Below are positions 8,527 through 16,703 of a DNA stretch of 64,000 nucleotides, piece after piece. The stretch is from Croceibacterium segetis. Its GTDB lineage: Bacteria; Pseudomonadota; Alphaproteobacteria; Sphingomonadales; Sphingomonadaceae. Under the pieces are notes generated by a model, which was not told the DNA's origin, searched no databases, and worked only from the letters and a program-made list of their open reading frames with translations. Where the stretch lies: the NCBI RefSeq assembly GCF_011320115.1, contig NZ_JAANOZ010000008.1, forward strand, positions 62,001-126,000, read 5' to 3'. Numbering within the stretch: position 1 is the stretch's first letter; the number at the start of each line of letters is the position of its first letter. The translations under genes and the position numbers were made by a program.

Positions 8527-8961
8527 ATGTGGAAGGACTTCAAGGCGTTCATCGCCAAGGGCAACGTGATGGACCTCGCTGTCGGCGTGATCATCGGCGC
8601 TGCTTTCGGAGCGATCGTCACCTCACTCACCGGCGACCTGATCATGCCGCTGATCGGGTGGATCTTCGGCGGGTTCGACTTCACCAGCCATTTCGTCGTG
8701 CTGCGCCTGCCGGCCGACTACCACGGCTCGATGGCCGATTACGCCGCGCTCAAGAAAGCCGGCGCGGCGGTGATCGGCTACGGCGCGTTCCTGACCGCCG
8801 TGGTCAACTTCGTCATCCTGGCCTTCGTCATCTTCATGATGGTCCGTTTCGTGCGCAAGGTGACCGAAGAATCCGAAGGCAAGGCCGAGGCAGCGCCGCA
8901 AGGCCCGTCCGAGGTCGACCTGCTGACCGAAATCCGCGACGAGCTGAAGAAGCGACCCTGA
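8527..8961 (+). CDS. mscL: Large-conductance mechanosensitive channel MscL
   Basis: A 144-residue channel subunit. It starts MWKDFKAFIAKGNVMDLAVGV, the conserved N-terminal helix and gate-lining TM1 (GVIIGAAFGAIVTSL). A periplasmic loop and TM2 follow (FLTAVVNFVILAFVIFMMVRF). The C-terminal bundle ends LLTEIRDELKK, the family's signature tail. The protein forms a pentameric inner-membrane pore that releases solutes on hypo-osmotic shock. ATG 8527 is preceded by GGGGAGGAATT, so upstream in-frame codons are not the start. Confidence 0.97.
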   Translation: MWKDFKAFIAKGNVMDLAVGVIIGAAFGAIVTSLTGDLIMPLIGWIFGGFDFTSHFVVLRLPADYHGSMADYAALKKAGAAVIGYGAFLTAVVNFVILAFVIFMMVRFVRKVTEESEGKAEAAPQGPSEVDLLTEIRDELKKRP

Positions 8962-8984
8962 GCCGCCGGTACACTTCACATTAA

Positions 8985-9352
8985 GCCGCAAAGGCCTATA
9001 TCGCTTCTCGCCGGCTTCGGCCGGATATGGCGATAAATGGCAGTGTGTAATAGACGCAGCGGACCCGGGGGCAGTACCCGGCGGCTCCACCAAAAGCCCG
9101 GCAGTTCCGGGGTTCTGACGGGGCCGAACCAGGATCGACGTGTGTTGAAAGGCGCTGTTTTTGCCCGGGCTGAGTAACCCGTTAAAGGCTCAAAACCCAC
9201 AAGTGCCAATGATAATGAAGCACTTGCTCTCGCCGCGTAACCTGACGGCCTAACGGCCTGACATTACAAAGCTAAGAGCACGGTTCGGACCGAACCGGGT
9301 AACAGAATCGGAAACCGGGGGCCCGGGGGAGCCTAGCAACAGAATCCCCCAC
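8985..9352 (+). ncRNA. ssrA: Two-piece (circularly permuted) tmRNA
   Basis: The gene order is acceptor piece (about 8985-9092), intervening segment (9093-9119), coding piece (9120 to about 9352). The acceptor piece ends in CGGCTCC-A-CCA at 9083-9092. This pairs with the first seven bases of the coding piece, GGGGCCG (9120-9126), to make a complete acceptor stem whose third pair is G-U, the alanyl-tRNA synthetase identity element. The coding piece continues AACCAGGATCGACG, as in tmRNA 5' ends, and carries the tag frame at 9205-9240. A TTCG-capped hairpin lies in the acceptor piece (CCGGC and GCCGG, about 9011-9024). The outer ends are approximate. The RNA rescues stalled ribosomes with SmpB. 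Confidence 0.93.
9205..9240 (+). other. tmRNA proteolysis-tag reading frame
   Basis: The frame begins at the resume codon GCC (9205) and reads ANDNEALALAA followed by TAA at 9238-9240. The ANDN start and the LAA end, which ClpXP recognises, are the usual alphaproteobacterial tag features. This segment is inside the coding piece of the split tmRNA. Confidence 0.93.
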
Positions 9353-9497
9353 CCTTAACATCACGTGTTTGGCTGATTCCGGGCTGCGGACAGCAGCCTT
9401 CTGCGCTTCCGGTGCTCACGACCTGATGGTCGCTGCGCGCCGGTTCTCGAATGCCGCTACTCTCGCTCCGGCCTGAGCCAAATCTCGCCCCGTTCGA

Positions 9498-9737
9498 CTA
9501 TGGAGTCGTGTTGGCTTCCTTCGCCGCCTGCTCGTGCTTGAGGCAGTCGAGGATCTTCGCGCCGGCCATGAACACGGCGCCGGTGCAGGCGAGGAACAGC
9601 AGGTAGCCGCCATAACCGGGGAATTGCCGCAGGTAATGGGTGCCGCGCTCGGTCGCGCCCAGGGCAAGCGCGTAAATGATCAGGAACGCTTCCCAGCGCG
9701 TCTTTATGACGAACAGCCGCGAGACCTTCTTGAGCAT
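9498..9737 (-). CDS. Small membrane protein of unknown function
   Basis: A 79-residue protein that I do not recognise as a named family. It is basic at the N-terminus (MLKKVSRLFVIKTRWE). Two likely transmembrane helices follow (AFLIIYALALGA and YLLFLACTGAVFMAGAKI), separated by a short loop with RGTHYLRQFPGYGG, and the tail is polar. ATG 9737 has AAGGAG five bases upstream, so it is probably translated. It stands alone between ssrA and astB. Similar short membrane proteins are common in sphingomonads, but I cannot give a role. Confidence 0.72.
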   Translation of the reverse strand: MLKKVSRLFVIKTRWEAFLIIYALALGATERGTHYLRQFPGYGGYLLFLACTGAVFMAGAKILDCLKHEQAAKEANTTP

Positions 9738-9754
9738 CGGAACTCCTTAACGCA

Positions 9755-9778
9755 CTTGGCAGCAATGTCTGTGCCAAG
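9755..9778 (-). promoter_or_regulatory. Hairpin in the leader of the 79-aa membrane protein gene
   Basis: CTTGGCA at 9755-9761 and TGCCAAG at 9772-9778 form a perfect 7-bp stem with a 10-nt loop, 17 bases upstream of the start codon at 9737 and just before its ribosome-binding site. No T-run follows in either direction, so it is not a clear terminator. A leader structure is possible. Confidence 0.35.
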
Positions 9779-9844
9779 GGCGGGTTTATGCACGTTTCGG
9801 CGGTTAACGCATCAGCGTTTGTAAGGTGCCCCGACAGGGGACAG

Positions 9845-11095
9845 TCAGGCCAGTTCGCCTAAATCGAGCGCCTCGAGAAGCGCCAGCCGCGCGGCGCGCA
9901 CCCGGTCGGCGAGCTGCCGGCTGCCAAGTTCTTGAGGATCAATAGTTTCGGGCCATGTGGCCGCGATCGCGCGCTCGATCCGCAGCGCCTTGTCATCGGT
10001 CAGCAGGAAGCGCGGATCGATCGTCGCGGGGTCGGCGACCACCCGCAATCTCAGGCACGCGGGTCCCCCGCCATTGGCCATCGACTGGCGCACGTCGACC
10101 GGAATCACCCGCCGAATCGGCCCATTGCCGGCGAGCATCGAATCGAGCCAGCGGCGCACCGGCGCGCTCTCCCACGCCTCGGTGGGTACGACGAGCGCTA
10201 CCTCCCCCGCCGGGAGCGTGACCAGCTGCGCGTTGAACAGGTACGAGCGAATGGCTTCGGCGAGGCTCACGGCGGAGGCGGGCACGGTAACAATCTCGAC
10301 TTCGGGAAATCGCGCGCCGATGCCCGCGTAAGCCGCCGCGGGATCGGCGAACGCCTGCTCGTGGGCCAACAGCAAGTGTTCGTTGGCGACCGCGACGACG
10401 TCGTTGTGGAACGCCCCGGCGGCGATCGCCTCCGGGCTTTGTTCGATAAACAGCGCCCGTTCGGGATCGAGGCCGTGGCGGCGGGCGACGATACGGCTCG
10501 CCTGCTCGTGCTGGCGAGCGGGAAAGGGGCCCCCGGCCTTGCCGTACACGAATATCTCGAGCCCCGGTTCGCCGTGCGCCGAAGTCAGCCGCATGTGGTT
10601 CGCCGCGCCCTCGTCACCGAAGCAGGGCGGGACCGGCTCGTGGACCGCAAAGTACCTCGCGTGGGCGAAGACGAGGCGAAGCTGGGTGAGCGTGTCGGGC
10701 CATTCGTGCGCGCGGTGCGGCATCGTCACCAGGTTGGCGACCGTCAGGTGGCAGCGTCCGTCGGCCGTATCGGGCGCTGGGCTGACCGTGGCCGCGTTGG
10801 CGGCCCACATTGCGCTGGCCGACCACGCGCCGGCGAGCAGGACCGGGTCGGTGCCATCGTCCGCGGCGAGCGCTTCGAGCCAGGTGCCGTTCGGACGCGG
10901 CAACGGCGCGAAGAATCCTTGCGGGAGGCCGAGCGCCAGGTTGGCGCGCATCTTCTCCAGGCCCTGCAGCGCGGCGGCGCGAGGATAGGACACCTGACCC
11001 GCATGGGCGGTCGCCGCGAGATTGCCGAGGCTCAGGCCGGCGAAATTATGCGTCGGGCCGACGATCCCGTCGAAATTGATCTCGACGAGATTCAA
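9845..11095 (-). CDS. astB: N-succinylarginine dihydrolase
   Basis: A 416-residue second enzyme of the arginine succinyltransferase pathway, which hydrolyses N2-succinylarginine to succinylornithine, CO2 and ammonia. The N-terminus EINFDGIVGPTHNFAGLSLGN is the family hallmark. FHNDVVAVANEH and the C-terminal MANGGGPACLRLRVV carry the amidinotransferase-fold active-site His and Cys regions. The start is set at TTG 11095, because LNLVEINFDG then aligns with the N-terminus of E. coli AstB and GGAG lies nine bases upstream. A GTG at 11110 is the alternative. The TTG overlaps the astA stop (TTGA). Confidence 0.94.
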   Translation of the reverse strand: MNLVEINFDGIVGPTHNFAGLSLGNLAATAHAGQVSYPRAAALQGLEKMRANLALGLPQGFFAPLPRPNGTWLEALAADDGTDPVLLAGAWSASAMWAANAATVSPAPDTADGRCHLTVANLVTMPHRAHEWPDTLTQLRLVFAHARYFAVHEPVPPCFGDEGAANHMRLTSAHGEPGLEIFVYGKAGGPFPARQHEQASRIVARRHGLDPERALFIEQSPEAIAAGAFHNDVVAVANEHLLLAHEQAFADPAAAYAGIGARFPEVEIVTVPASAVSLAEAIRSYLFNAQLVTLPAGEVALVVPTEAWESAPVRRWLDSMLAGNGPIRRVIPVDVRQSMANGGGPACLRLRVVADPATIDPRFLLTDDKALRIERAIAATWPETIDPQELGSRQLADRVRAARLALLEALDLGELA

Positions 11096-12108
11096 CGCGC
11101 GACGCTCCACACCTCGTCGCCTTCGCCGACACCGAGCGCGCGGGCGGTGTGCTCGTCGATCGCGATAGCCCCGCCATCGCCCAGCTCGCGCATTCCGTAG
11201 CAGGCCCGGAAGCTGGCCAGGTGACCGGTGGCGAGGATCGCGCGCTCGCCGATGTCGAGATTGGTCGCGGCTACCCGCCCGGGCCGGGCCTCGGCGATGC
11301 TGCGGACTTCGCTGGTGCGCGCGGTCATCGTCGGCCCGCCGTCGAAGATGTCGACATAGCCCTCATGCCGGAAGCCTTCGGCCTCGAGCATCTTCATCGC
11401 TGCCCGCCCGCTCGGATGCGGCAAGCCGATCACCTCGCGCGCGTCGTCGTCGAGCATCGCGACGTAGACCGGGTGCTTGGGCATCAGGTCGGCGATGAAC
11501 TGGTTGCCGTTGATGGCGTTGAAATAGTCGGCGTCCTGGAAGGTCATGCCGAAGAAGCGCCCGGCGACGCCGTCCCAGAACGGCGAGCCGCCGCGCTCGT
11601 CGATGATGCCGCGGAGTTCGGCGAGGATGCGCTCGGCGAAGCGCATGCGGTGCATCGCGATGAACAGGTAGCGGCTGCGGGCGAGCAGCATCCCGCGCCC
11701 GCCCGACCGTTCGCCGGGATGGAGGAACAGTCCGCCGACTTCGCTCGACCCCTCGAGATCGGTGCACAGGCTGAGCAGCTCGGCCCGCACGGTGCGCTCG
11801 AGCTCTTTCGAATGCTGGGTCTGCGCGTTGAGCCGATACGAATAGAACGGCAGTTGCTGGCCGACTTGCGAGAAGATCTGGCACGTGCCGCGGACCTCGC
11901 CGGTCGTGTCGTTCTCGAGCACGAAGACGAACAGGTCGTCGCCCAGCTCGTCGTCGGCGCGCGCGAAAGCGGCGGCCGATCGCTCGAGCTTGGCCGCGAG
12001 GGCCTGGCGATCCGGTGGAAGGTTGGTGAACCCGCCGCCGGTGCTCTTGGCCATTTCATACAGCGCCTGGAGGTCGCCGCCGGACGCGGCGCGGATGACA
12101 TAAGTCAT
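11092..12108 (-). CDS. astA: Arginine N-succinyltransferase
   Basis: A 338-residue GNAT-fold acyltransferase that starts arginine degradation by transferring succinyl from succinyl-CoA. Recognisable segments are MTYVIRAASGGDLQALYEMA at the N-terminus, GGGFTNLPPDR, VGGLFLHPGERSGGRGMLLA (CoA-binding region) and FWDGVAGRFFGMTFQDAD. ATG 12108 overlaps the stop of the upstream M20 hydrolase (ATGA), and the stop is coupled to astB. This is the single-gene form of the enzyme. Confidence 0.95.
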   Translation of the reverse strand: MTYVIRAASGGDLQALYEMAKSTGGGFTNLPPDRQALAAKLERSAAAFARADDELGDDLFVFVLENDTTGEVRGTCQIFSQVGQQLPFYSYRLNAQTQHSKELERTVRAELLSLCTDLEGSSEVGGLFLHPGERSGGRGMLLARSRYLFIAMHRMRFAERILAELRGIIDERGGSPFWDGVAGRFFGMTFQDADYFNAINGNQFIADLMPKHPVYVAMLDDDAREVIGLPHPSGRAAMKMLEAEGFRHEGYVDIFDGGPTMTARTSEVRSIAEARPGRVAATNLDIGERAILATGHLASFRACYGMRELGDGGAIAIDEHTARALGVGEGDEVWSVAR

Positions 12109-13316
12109 GCGAGTGCTCCCGTCGCAAGGCGGTGAAGCACGAGCGCCGACAGCGCCGCGCGCTCCGCCAGGGAGGAGACGATGAGGTATTCGTCGGGCGA
12201 ATGGATCGCCCCGCCGCGCACGCCCATGGTATCGACCACGGGCACCCCGCAAGCGGCGATGTTGTTGCCGTCGCACACCCCGCCGCTCGATTGCCAGCCG
12301 AGCGGCCGGCCGAGCGCGGCGGAAGTCTCGGCGACGAGGTCGAACAGGTTCTGCGTTCGGTTATCGACCGGCTTGGGCGGGCGCGAAATGCCGCCATGGA
12401 GTTGAATGGTGACGTCCTGGTCGTCGCTGACGGAACGGAGCAAGGCGCCGAGCGCATGCTCGAAAGCCTGCGCCGCCTCGCTCGTCTTGGGGCGAATATT
12501 GAAGCGCAGCACCGCGTGATCGGGCACGACGTTGTTGGCCGAGCCGCCCTCGATCATCGCCGGGTTCACGGTCAGTCCTTTGTGCTCGAGCGCCTTGAGT
12601 TCGAGCGCCAGCACCGCCGCGGCGACGATGGCGTTGCGCCCGTCCTGCGGGTTGCGACCGGCGTGGGCCGAGCGGCCGGTGACGACCGCGCTGTAGTTGC
12701 CGCTGCCGCCGCGTGCGTGAGCGAGGGTGCCGTCGGGCAGCGCGGAGGGCTCATAGGTCAATGCCGCCGCCTTCCCCCGCGCCAGCTCGGCGATCAGCCC
12801 GGCGGAAGACAAGGAGCCGGTCTCTTCGTCGGAATTGATCAGCACGTCGTAGCCGACGCTGCGCGCCGCGTCCGTCGTTTCGAACGCCAGCAGCGCGTGG
12901 AGCAACACCGTGAGGCCGCCCTTCATGTCGGCCGCGCCGGGTGCGTTAAGCGTATCCGCGTCGCGCCACGTGGACGACTGGAACGGATGGTCGGCCGGAT
13001 AGACGGTGTCCATGTGTCCCGTCAGCAGGAACCGTCGGCCTGCCGCAGGGCGGACGCTGAGCACGAGGTGCTGCCCGTGCGCCCTTTCGACCTCGCGCCC
13101 GCCGGCATCGACGGCGGTGACCGGCGTCGGTTGGCGCAGCTCAAGCTCACCGGGAAGGGCGGAGAACGCCTCGGCGAGAGCCTCCGCCTGGCGCCCAAGA
13201 CCAGACAGGTTGCCGGTGCCGCTATTGATGGCGCTCCAGCGCTCGGTCTGAGCCAGCATCGTCGTCTGGTCGCTGCCCTCGGCGAGTGCGCGCTCTTCAG
13301 GTGCAAGCTGTTTCAT
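12105..13316 (-). CDS. M20-family metal-dependent hydrolase/deacylase linked to the ast genes
   Basis: A 403-residue M20 amidohydrolase. The metal-binding motifs are GHMDTVYP (near residue 103), NAPGAADMKGG (bridging Asp) and NSDEETGS (catalytic and metal Glu pair). A dimerisation domain contains GRSAHAGRNPQDGRNA, and a final metal His lies in GAIHSPDEY. ATG 13316 is the start. It is translationally coupled to astA, so a job in arginine catabolism is likely. No AstE (an M14-type succinylglutamate desuccinylase) is in the window, and this deacylase could perform that last step. That is inference; glutamate carboxypeptidase or acetylornithine deacetylase activity is equally compatible with the family. 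Confidence 0.88.
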   Translation of the reverse strand: MKQLAPEERALAEGSDQTTMLAQTERWSAINSGTGNLSGLGRQAEALAEAFSALPGELELRQPTPVTAVDAGGREVERAHGQHLVLSVRPAAGRRFLLTGHMDTVYPADHPFQSSTWRDADTLNAPGAADMKGGLTVLLHALLAFETTDAARSVGYDVLINSDEETGSLSSAGLIAELARGKAAALTYEPSALPDGTLAHARGGSGNYSAVVTGRSAHAGRNPQDGRNAIVAAAVLALELKALEHKGLTVNPAMIEGGSANNVVPDHAVLRFNIRPKTSEAAQAFEHALGALLRSVSDDQDVTIQLHGGISRPPKPVDNRTQNLFDLVAETSAALGRPLGWQSSGGVCDGNNIAACGVPVVDTMGVRGGAIHSPDEYLIVSSLAERAALSALVLHRLATGALA

Positions 13317-13361
13317 CTGCAACCGGCTTAGCCGGGGTTGCGCTGCGCACCAACCCCGCTG

Positions 13362-14177
13362 TCAGGACAACGCGCGAGCGACGGCGACGAACTCCTCCAC
13401 CGACAGCGTTTCGGCGCGGCGGGTCGGATCGATGCCGAGCGCGTCGAGGGCATCGAGCGCGCCGGGCAGCCCCTTCACGCTCTGGCGCAGCATCTTGCGG
13501 CGCTGGCCGAAGGCGGCCTCGGTGACGCGCTCGAGCGTTCGGGCCGAAACGCCCTCAGGCATCGCTGCGGGGGTGATGTGGATCACGGCGCTCATCACCT
13601 TTGGTGGCGGAGTGAAGGCGCTACGGTGGACCTTCAATGCCATCTTTGCGTGCGAACGCCACTGGGCGAGCACCGCGAGCCGGCCGTAAGCATCTGCCCC
13701 AGCGGGCGCGACGATCCGTTGCGCCACTTCCAGCTGGAACATCAACGTCAGCGATGTCCACTTTGGCGGCCACCTTTCGCCCGACAGCCAGCGAACGAGC
13801 AGCGCGGTGCCCACATTGTACGGCAGGTTGGCGACCACCGCATAGGGCTCGCCCATCACCTCGTCGTGGTCGAGCGCCAAGGCGTCACCCTCGATCACGC
13901 GCAGCCTGCCGGGAAACGCCTGGCCGAGCTCGGCCAAGGCGGGCAGGCAGCGCCGGTCCATCTCGATCGCGGTGACGCGCGCGCCGGCGCGCAGCAGGGC
14001 GCGCGTGAGGCCGCCCGGGCCGGGTCCGATTTCGAGCACCGCCTGGCCGGTGAGATCGCCGGGAATGGCGGCAATGCGATCGAGCAATTGCTCGTCCAGG
14101 AGGAAGTTCTGCCCGAGCGCCTTCGATGCCTTGAGTCCGTGGCGCGCGATGACCTCGCGCAGCGGCGGGAGACTCAC
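13362..14177 (-). CDS. rsmA: 16S rRNA (adenine1518/1519-N6)-dimethyltransferase
   Basis: A 271-residue KsgA/RsmA methyltransferase. [10 protein letters not shown] near residue 20 and the SAM-binding [16 protein letters not shown] (about 48-63) are followed by the catalytic [11 protein letters not shown]. The C-terminal domain has [12 protein letters not shown]. It dimethylates two adjacent adenines of 16S rRNA late in 30S assembly. Its start overlaps the pdxA stop by 4 nt. It closes the conserved order lptD-surA-pdxA-ksgA. ksgA is the older symbol. Confidence 0.97.
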   Translation of the reverse strand: MSLPPLREVIARHGLKASKALGQNFLLDEQLLDRIAAIPGDLTGQAVLEIGPGPGGLTRALLRAGARVTAIEMDRRCLPALAELGQAFPGRLRVIEGDALALDHDEVMGEPYAVVANLPYNVGTALLVRWLSGERWPPKWTSLTLMFQLEVAQRIVAPAGADAYGRLAVLAQWRSHAKMALKVHRSAFTPPPKVMSAVIHITPAAMPEGVSARTLERVTEAAFGQRRKMLRQSVKGLPGALDALDALGIDPTRRAETLSVEEFVAVARALS

Positions 14178-15178
14178 GCGCCCGCTCGCTGCGCCGCGAT
14201 TTCGCCCGCCATGCGGATCGCCGCGATCATCGCGCCCGGGTCGGCGATGCCCTTGCCGGCAATGTCGAACGCGGTGCCGTGGTCGGGCGAAGTCCGCACG
14301 ATCGGCAGGCCGAGGGTGACGTTGACGCCGTGATCGAAGTCGAGCGCCTTGAGCGGCACCAGCGCTTGATCGTGGTACATCGCGATGGCGACGTCGTACG
14401 TCGCGCGCTTGCGCGGGGCGAACAGCGTATCGGCCGGATGAGGACCCGTCGCATCGATGCCCTCCGTCCGGAGGGCCACGATCGCGGGAGCGATGATATC
14501 GATCTCCTCGCGGCCCATCCGACCGCTTTCGCCGGCGTGGGGATTGAGCGCGCAGACGGCCAGCCGGGGCGCGGCCATGCCGAAGTCGTTGCGCAGCGCC
14601 TGGGCGACAATTCGCCCCCGGCGGACGATTACCTCGGTCGTGAGCAAACGCGGCACCTCGGCCAGCGCGACATGCACTGTCAGCGGTACCGTCTTCAGGC
14701 TCGGACCAGCGAGCATCATCACCGCGTCGCCCGCCTCAATGCCGCAGGCATCGGCGACGAACTCGGTTTGACCTGGAAAGGCGAATCCTACCTCGGCGAG
14801 CAAGGCCTTTGAGATCGGCCCGGTGACGATCCCGCCGGCGTCGCCGCCGAGGGTCAGTGCGGCAGCGGACTGAAGGGAGCCGTACGCCAGCCGCGCGCCT
14901 TCTGCGTCGGGTTGCCCGGGTCGATACATTCCGTCGGGCTCGCCGAGCACCGGCAGCGCCCGTGCGAAGGCGGTGCGCGCCTCCACGGCGCTAGCGACCG
15001 GCTCGACCGGAACACTTATTTGTCGGGATGCGGCAGCCTGCCGCAGCAGCCCCGCGCCGCCGCAGACGAAGAACGGCGGCAGCCGCTCTTCCTCGCGCCG
15101 TACCCAGGCTTCGCAGATCAGCTCCGGGCCGACGCCCGCCGGATCGCCGAGCGATACCGCGAGCGGAGCCTGCGCCAC
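14174..15178 (-). CDS. pdxA: 4-hydroxythreonine-4-phosphate dehydrogenase
   Basis: A 334-residue NAD-dependent enzyme of pyridoxal phosphate synthesis. It has the N-terminal [13 protein letters not shown], the metal-binding GHTEFL-type region seen here as [27 protein letters not shown] with a conserved His, and the C-terminal [20 protein letters not shown] followed by [16 protein letters not shown]. All the catalytic landmarks are present at normal length. It starts one base after the surA stop and overlaps ksgA. Confidence 0.97.
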   Translation of the reverse strand: MAQAPLAVSLGDPAGVGPELICEAWVRREEERLPPFFVCGGAGLLRQAAASRQISVPVEPVASAVEARTAFARALPVLGEPDGMYRPGQPDAEGARLAYGSLQSAAALTLGGDAGGIVTGPISKALLAEVGFAFPGQTEFVADACGIEAGDAVMMLAGPSLKTVPLTVHVALAEVPRLLTTEVIVRRGRIVAQALRNDFGMAAPRLAVCALNPHAGESGRMGREEIDIIAPAIVALRTEGIDATGPHPADTLFAPRKRATYDVAIAMYHDQALVPLKALDFDHGVNVTLGLPIVRTSPDHGTAFDIAGKGIADPGAMIAAIRMAGEIAAQRAGA

Positions 15179-15179
15179 C

Positions 15180-16556
15180 TTACTCTTCGTATTCGATCAC
15201 CGCGTCTCGGCGCAGGTCGCGCAAGTAGCGCTGCGCGCGCTTGCCGACGCGATCATCCTCGAGTTGCGACTGAAGTTCCGCACGGCTTGGGCCGGCGTCG
15301 CTCTTGGGATCGTCACGGCCGCACATGAACAGCATCCGGACCCCTTCGTTCAGCGAGCCGAACGGGGGAGTGGCCTGGCCGACGTTGAGCTGCAGCATCG
15401 TCTGCTGCAGCTGGTCCGGCAGGCCTTTGACCGGGACCTGGTCGTTGCTGACGACTTGCGCGCCCAGCTTTGCCGCCGCGGCATCGACTTCGCCGCATCC
15501 ATGGACATCTTGCAAGGCCGAGGCGAACGCTGCCGCCTTCGCGCGGGCGTCGGCTTCGGCGATCCCCTTGGGGAAGTCGAGCGACACCTGCTTTAGGCTG
15601 AGCAGCGCGTCGCGCGGGTCGGGCATGCCGATCTGGCGCTTGTCGATCAGCACCAGGATATCGAAACCCCCCGGAATCTCGATCGGTCCGGCGAGCTGGC
15701 CGGGCTGCAGCTGCTGCACCGCTGCTTCGAGGGTCGGATTCTGCAGTTGCTCGAGGCGAATCCAGCCGAGCTCGCCGCCGACTGCCGCAGTGGAAGCTTC
15801 GGAGAACTGCCGCGCGTAAGCCAGGAAGCTGCCCCCCTGGCGGATCTGGTCGACAATCTTTGCGGCGTTCTGGGCGACCGCCTGCCGGGTCTCCGGCGTC
15901 GACGAAAGATATATCTCGCCGATCCGGTACTCGGCGGTCCCGCGCGATGCCTGCAGCCGCTGGAACAGTTCGTTCGCTTCTTCGTCGGAGACGTTGATGA
16001 AGGGAGAGACGTTGCGTTGGATCAGGTTGTTCCACGCGAGTTCGCCCTCGATCTGGCGCTTGTACGAGGCGGGCGACGAGCCGATCGCACGCAATTGCTT
16101 GTCGAACTCCGCCGTCGTTTGCTTGAACTTCTCGGTGGCGATGCGTTGATAGGCCTGCTCGACCTCGTCCTTCGTCACCTCGATCTTCTGCGCCTTGGCT
16201 TCCTGGATCTCCAGCGTCTCGTCGATCAGGTTGCGCAGCACTCGCAGCCGCAGGTCCTGCAATTCCTCATCGGTGATCTTGGCGCCGTTGTTGGCGAACA
16301 GCACCAGCGCCACGCGCTGGTCGACGTCGGTGCCGGTGATGATCTGCCCGTTCACCTTCGCGGTCGCGTGGCGGCTGTTCGGGTCCATCTTGCCGAGGAG
16401 CTTGACGTTGGCCGGGATATTGAAGCCGCTGTCTGCCGCATTGTCCGGCGGCGCGTTGTTCTCCTGGGCGACCGCCAGGCCGGCCGAGAGCACGCACACG
16501 CCAGCCAGCGCCGTCGCCCGTCCCAATGTCCAAAGTCGCCTCACGGATGCGGTCAC
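15180..16556 (-). CDS. surA: SurA-type periplasmic chaperone / peptidyl-prolyl isomerase
   Basis: A 458-residue exported protein. A signal peptide (residues 1-30, ending GLAVAQ) is followed by a SurA N-terminal chaperone domain (about 55-190, with VNGQIITGTDVDQRVALV). One parvulin domain follows (about 205-310, with GELGWIRLEQL, IEIPGGFDILVLIDKR), then a degenerate second parvulin-like region and the C-terminal helix. It escorts outer-membrane proteins to the Bam machine. The start is GTG 16556, eight bases behind GGAGGG; the longer upstream frame lacks a signal peptide at its start. It follows lptD, the best-known SurA client. Confidence 0.93.
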   Translation of the reverse strand: MTASVRRLWTLGRATALAGVCVLSAGLAVAQENNAPPDNAADSGFNIPANVKLLGKMDPNSRHATAKVNGQIITGTDVDQRVALVLFANNGAKITDEELQDLRLRVLRNLIDETLEIQEAKAQKIEVTKDEVEQAYQRIATEKFKQTTAEFDKQLRAIGSSPASYKRQIEGELAWNNLIQRNVSPFINVSDEEANELFQRLQASRGTAEYRIGEIYLSSTPETRQAVAQNAAKIVDQIRQGGSFLAYARQFSEASTAAVGGELGWIRLEQLQNPTLEAAVQQLQPGQLAGPIEIPGGFDILVLIDKRQIGMPDPRDALLSLKQVSLDFPKGIAEADARAKAAAFASALQDVHGCGEVDAAAAKLGAQVVSNDQVPVKGLPDQLQQTMLQLNVGQATPPFGSLNEGVRMLFMCGRDDPKSDAGPSRAELQSQLEDDRVGKRAQRYLRDLRRDAVIEYEE

Positions 16557-16703
16557 GTGGTAATCCCTCCAGCGGCGCAGCACGCGCCGGTCATCTTCAG
16601 GCTGCCGGTCGCCCAAAACGGCTGAACCCAAGCTGAGCGCCCGTCGAATCCCCGCGGGGCCGATAGCCTGTTTGCGCGCGACTGCCAAATGCTCGCATGA
16701 GCC

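Noticed and set aside
9061-9095. A tRNA-like sequence ending in CCA
   Set aside because: It lacks an anticodon arm. It is the acceptor end of the split tmRNA, pairing with 9120-9126.
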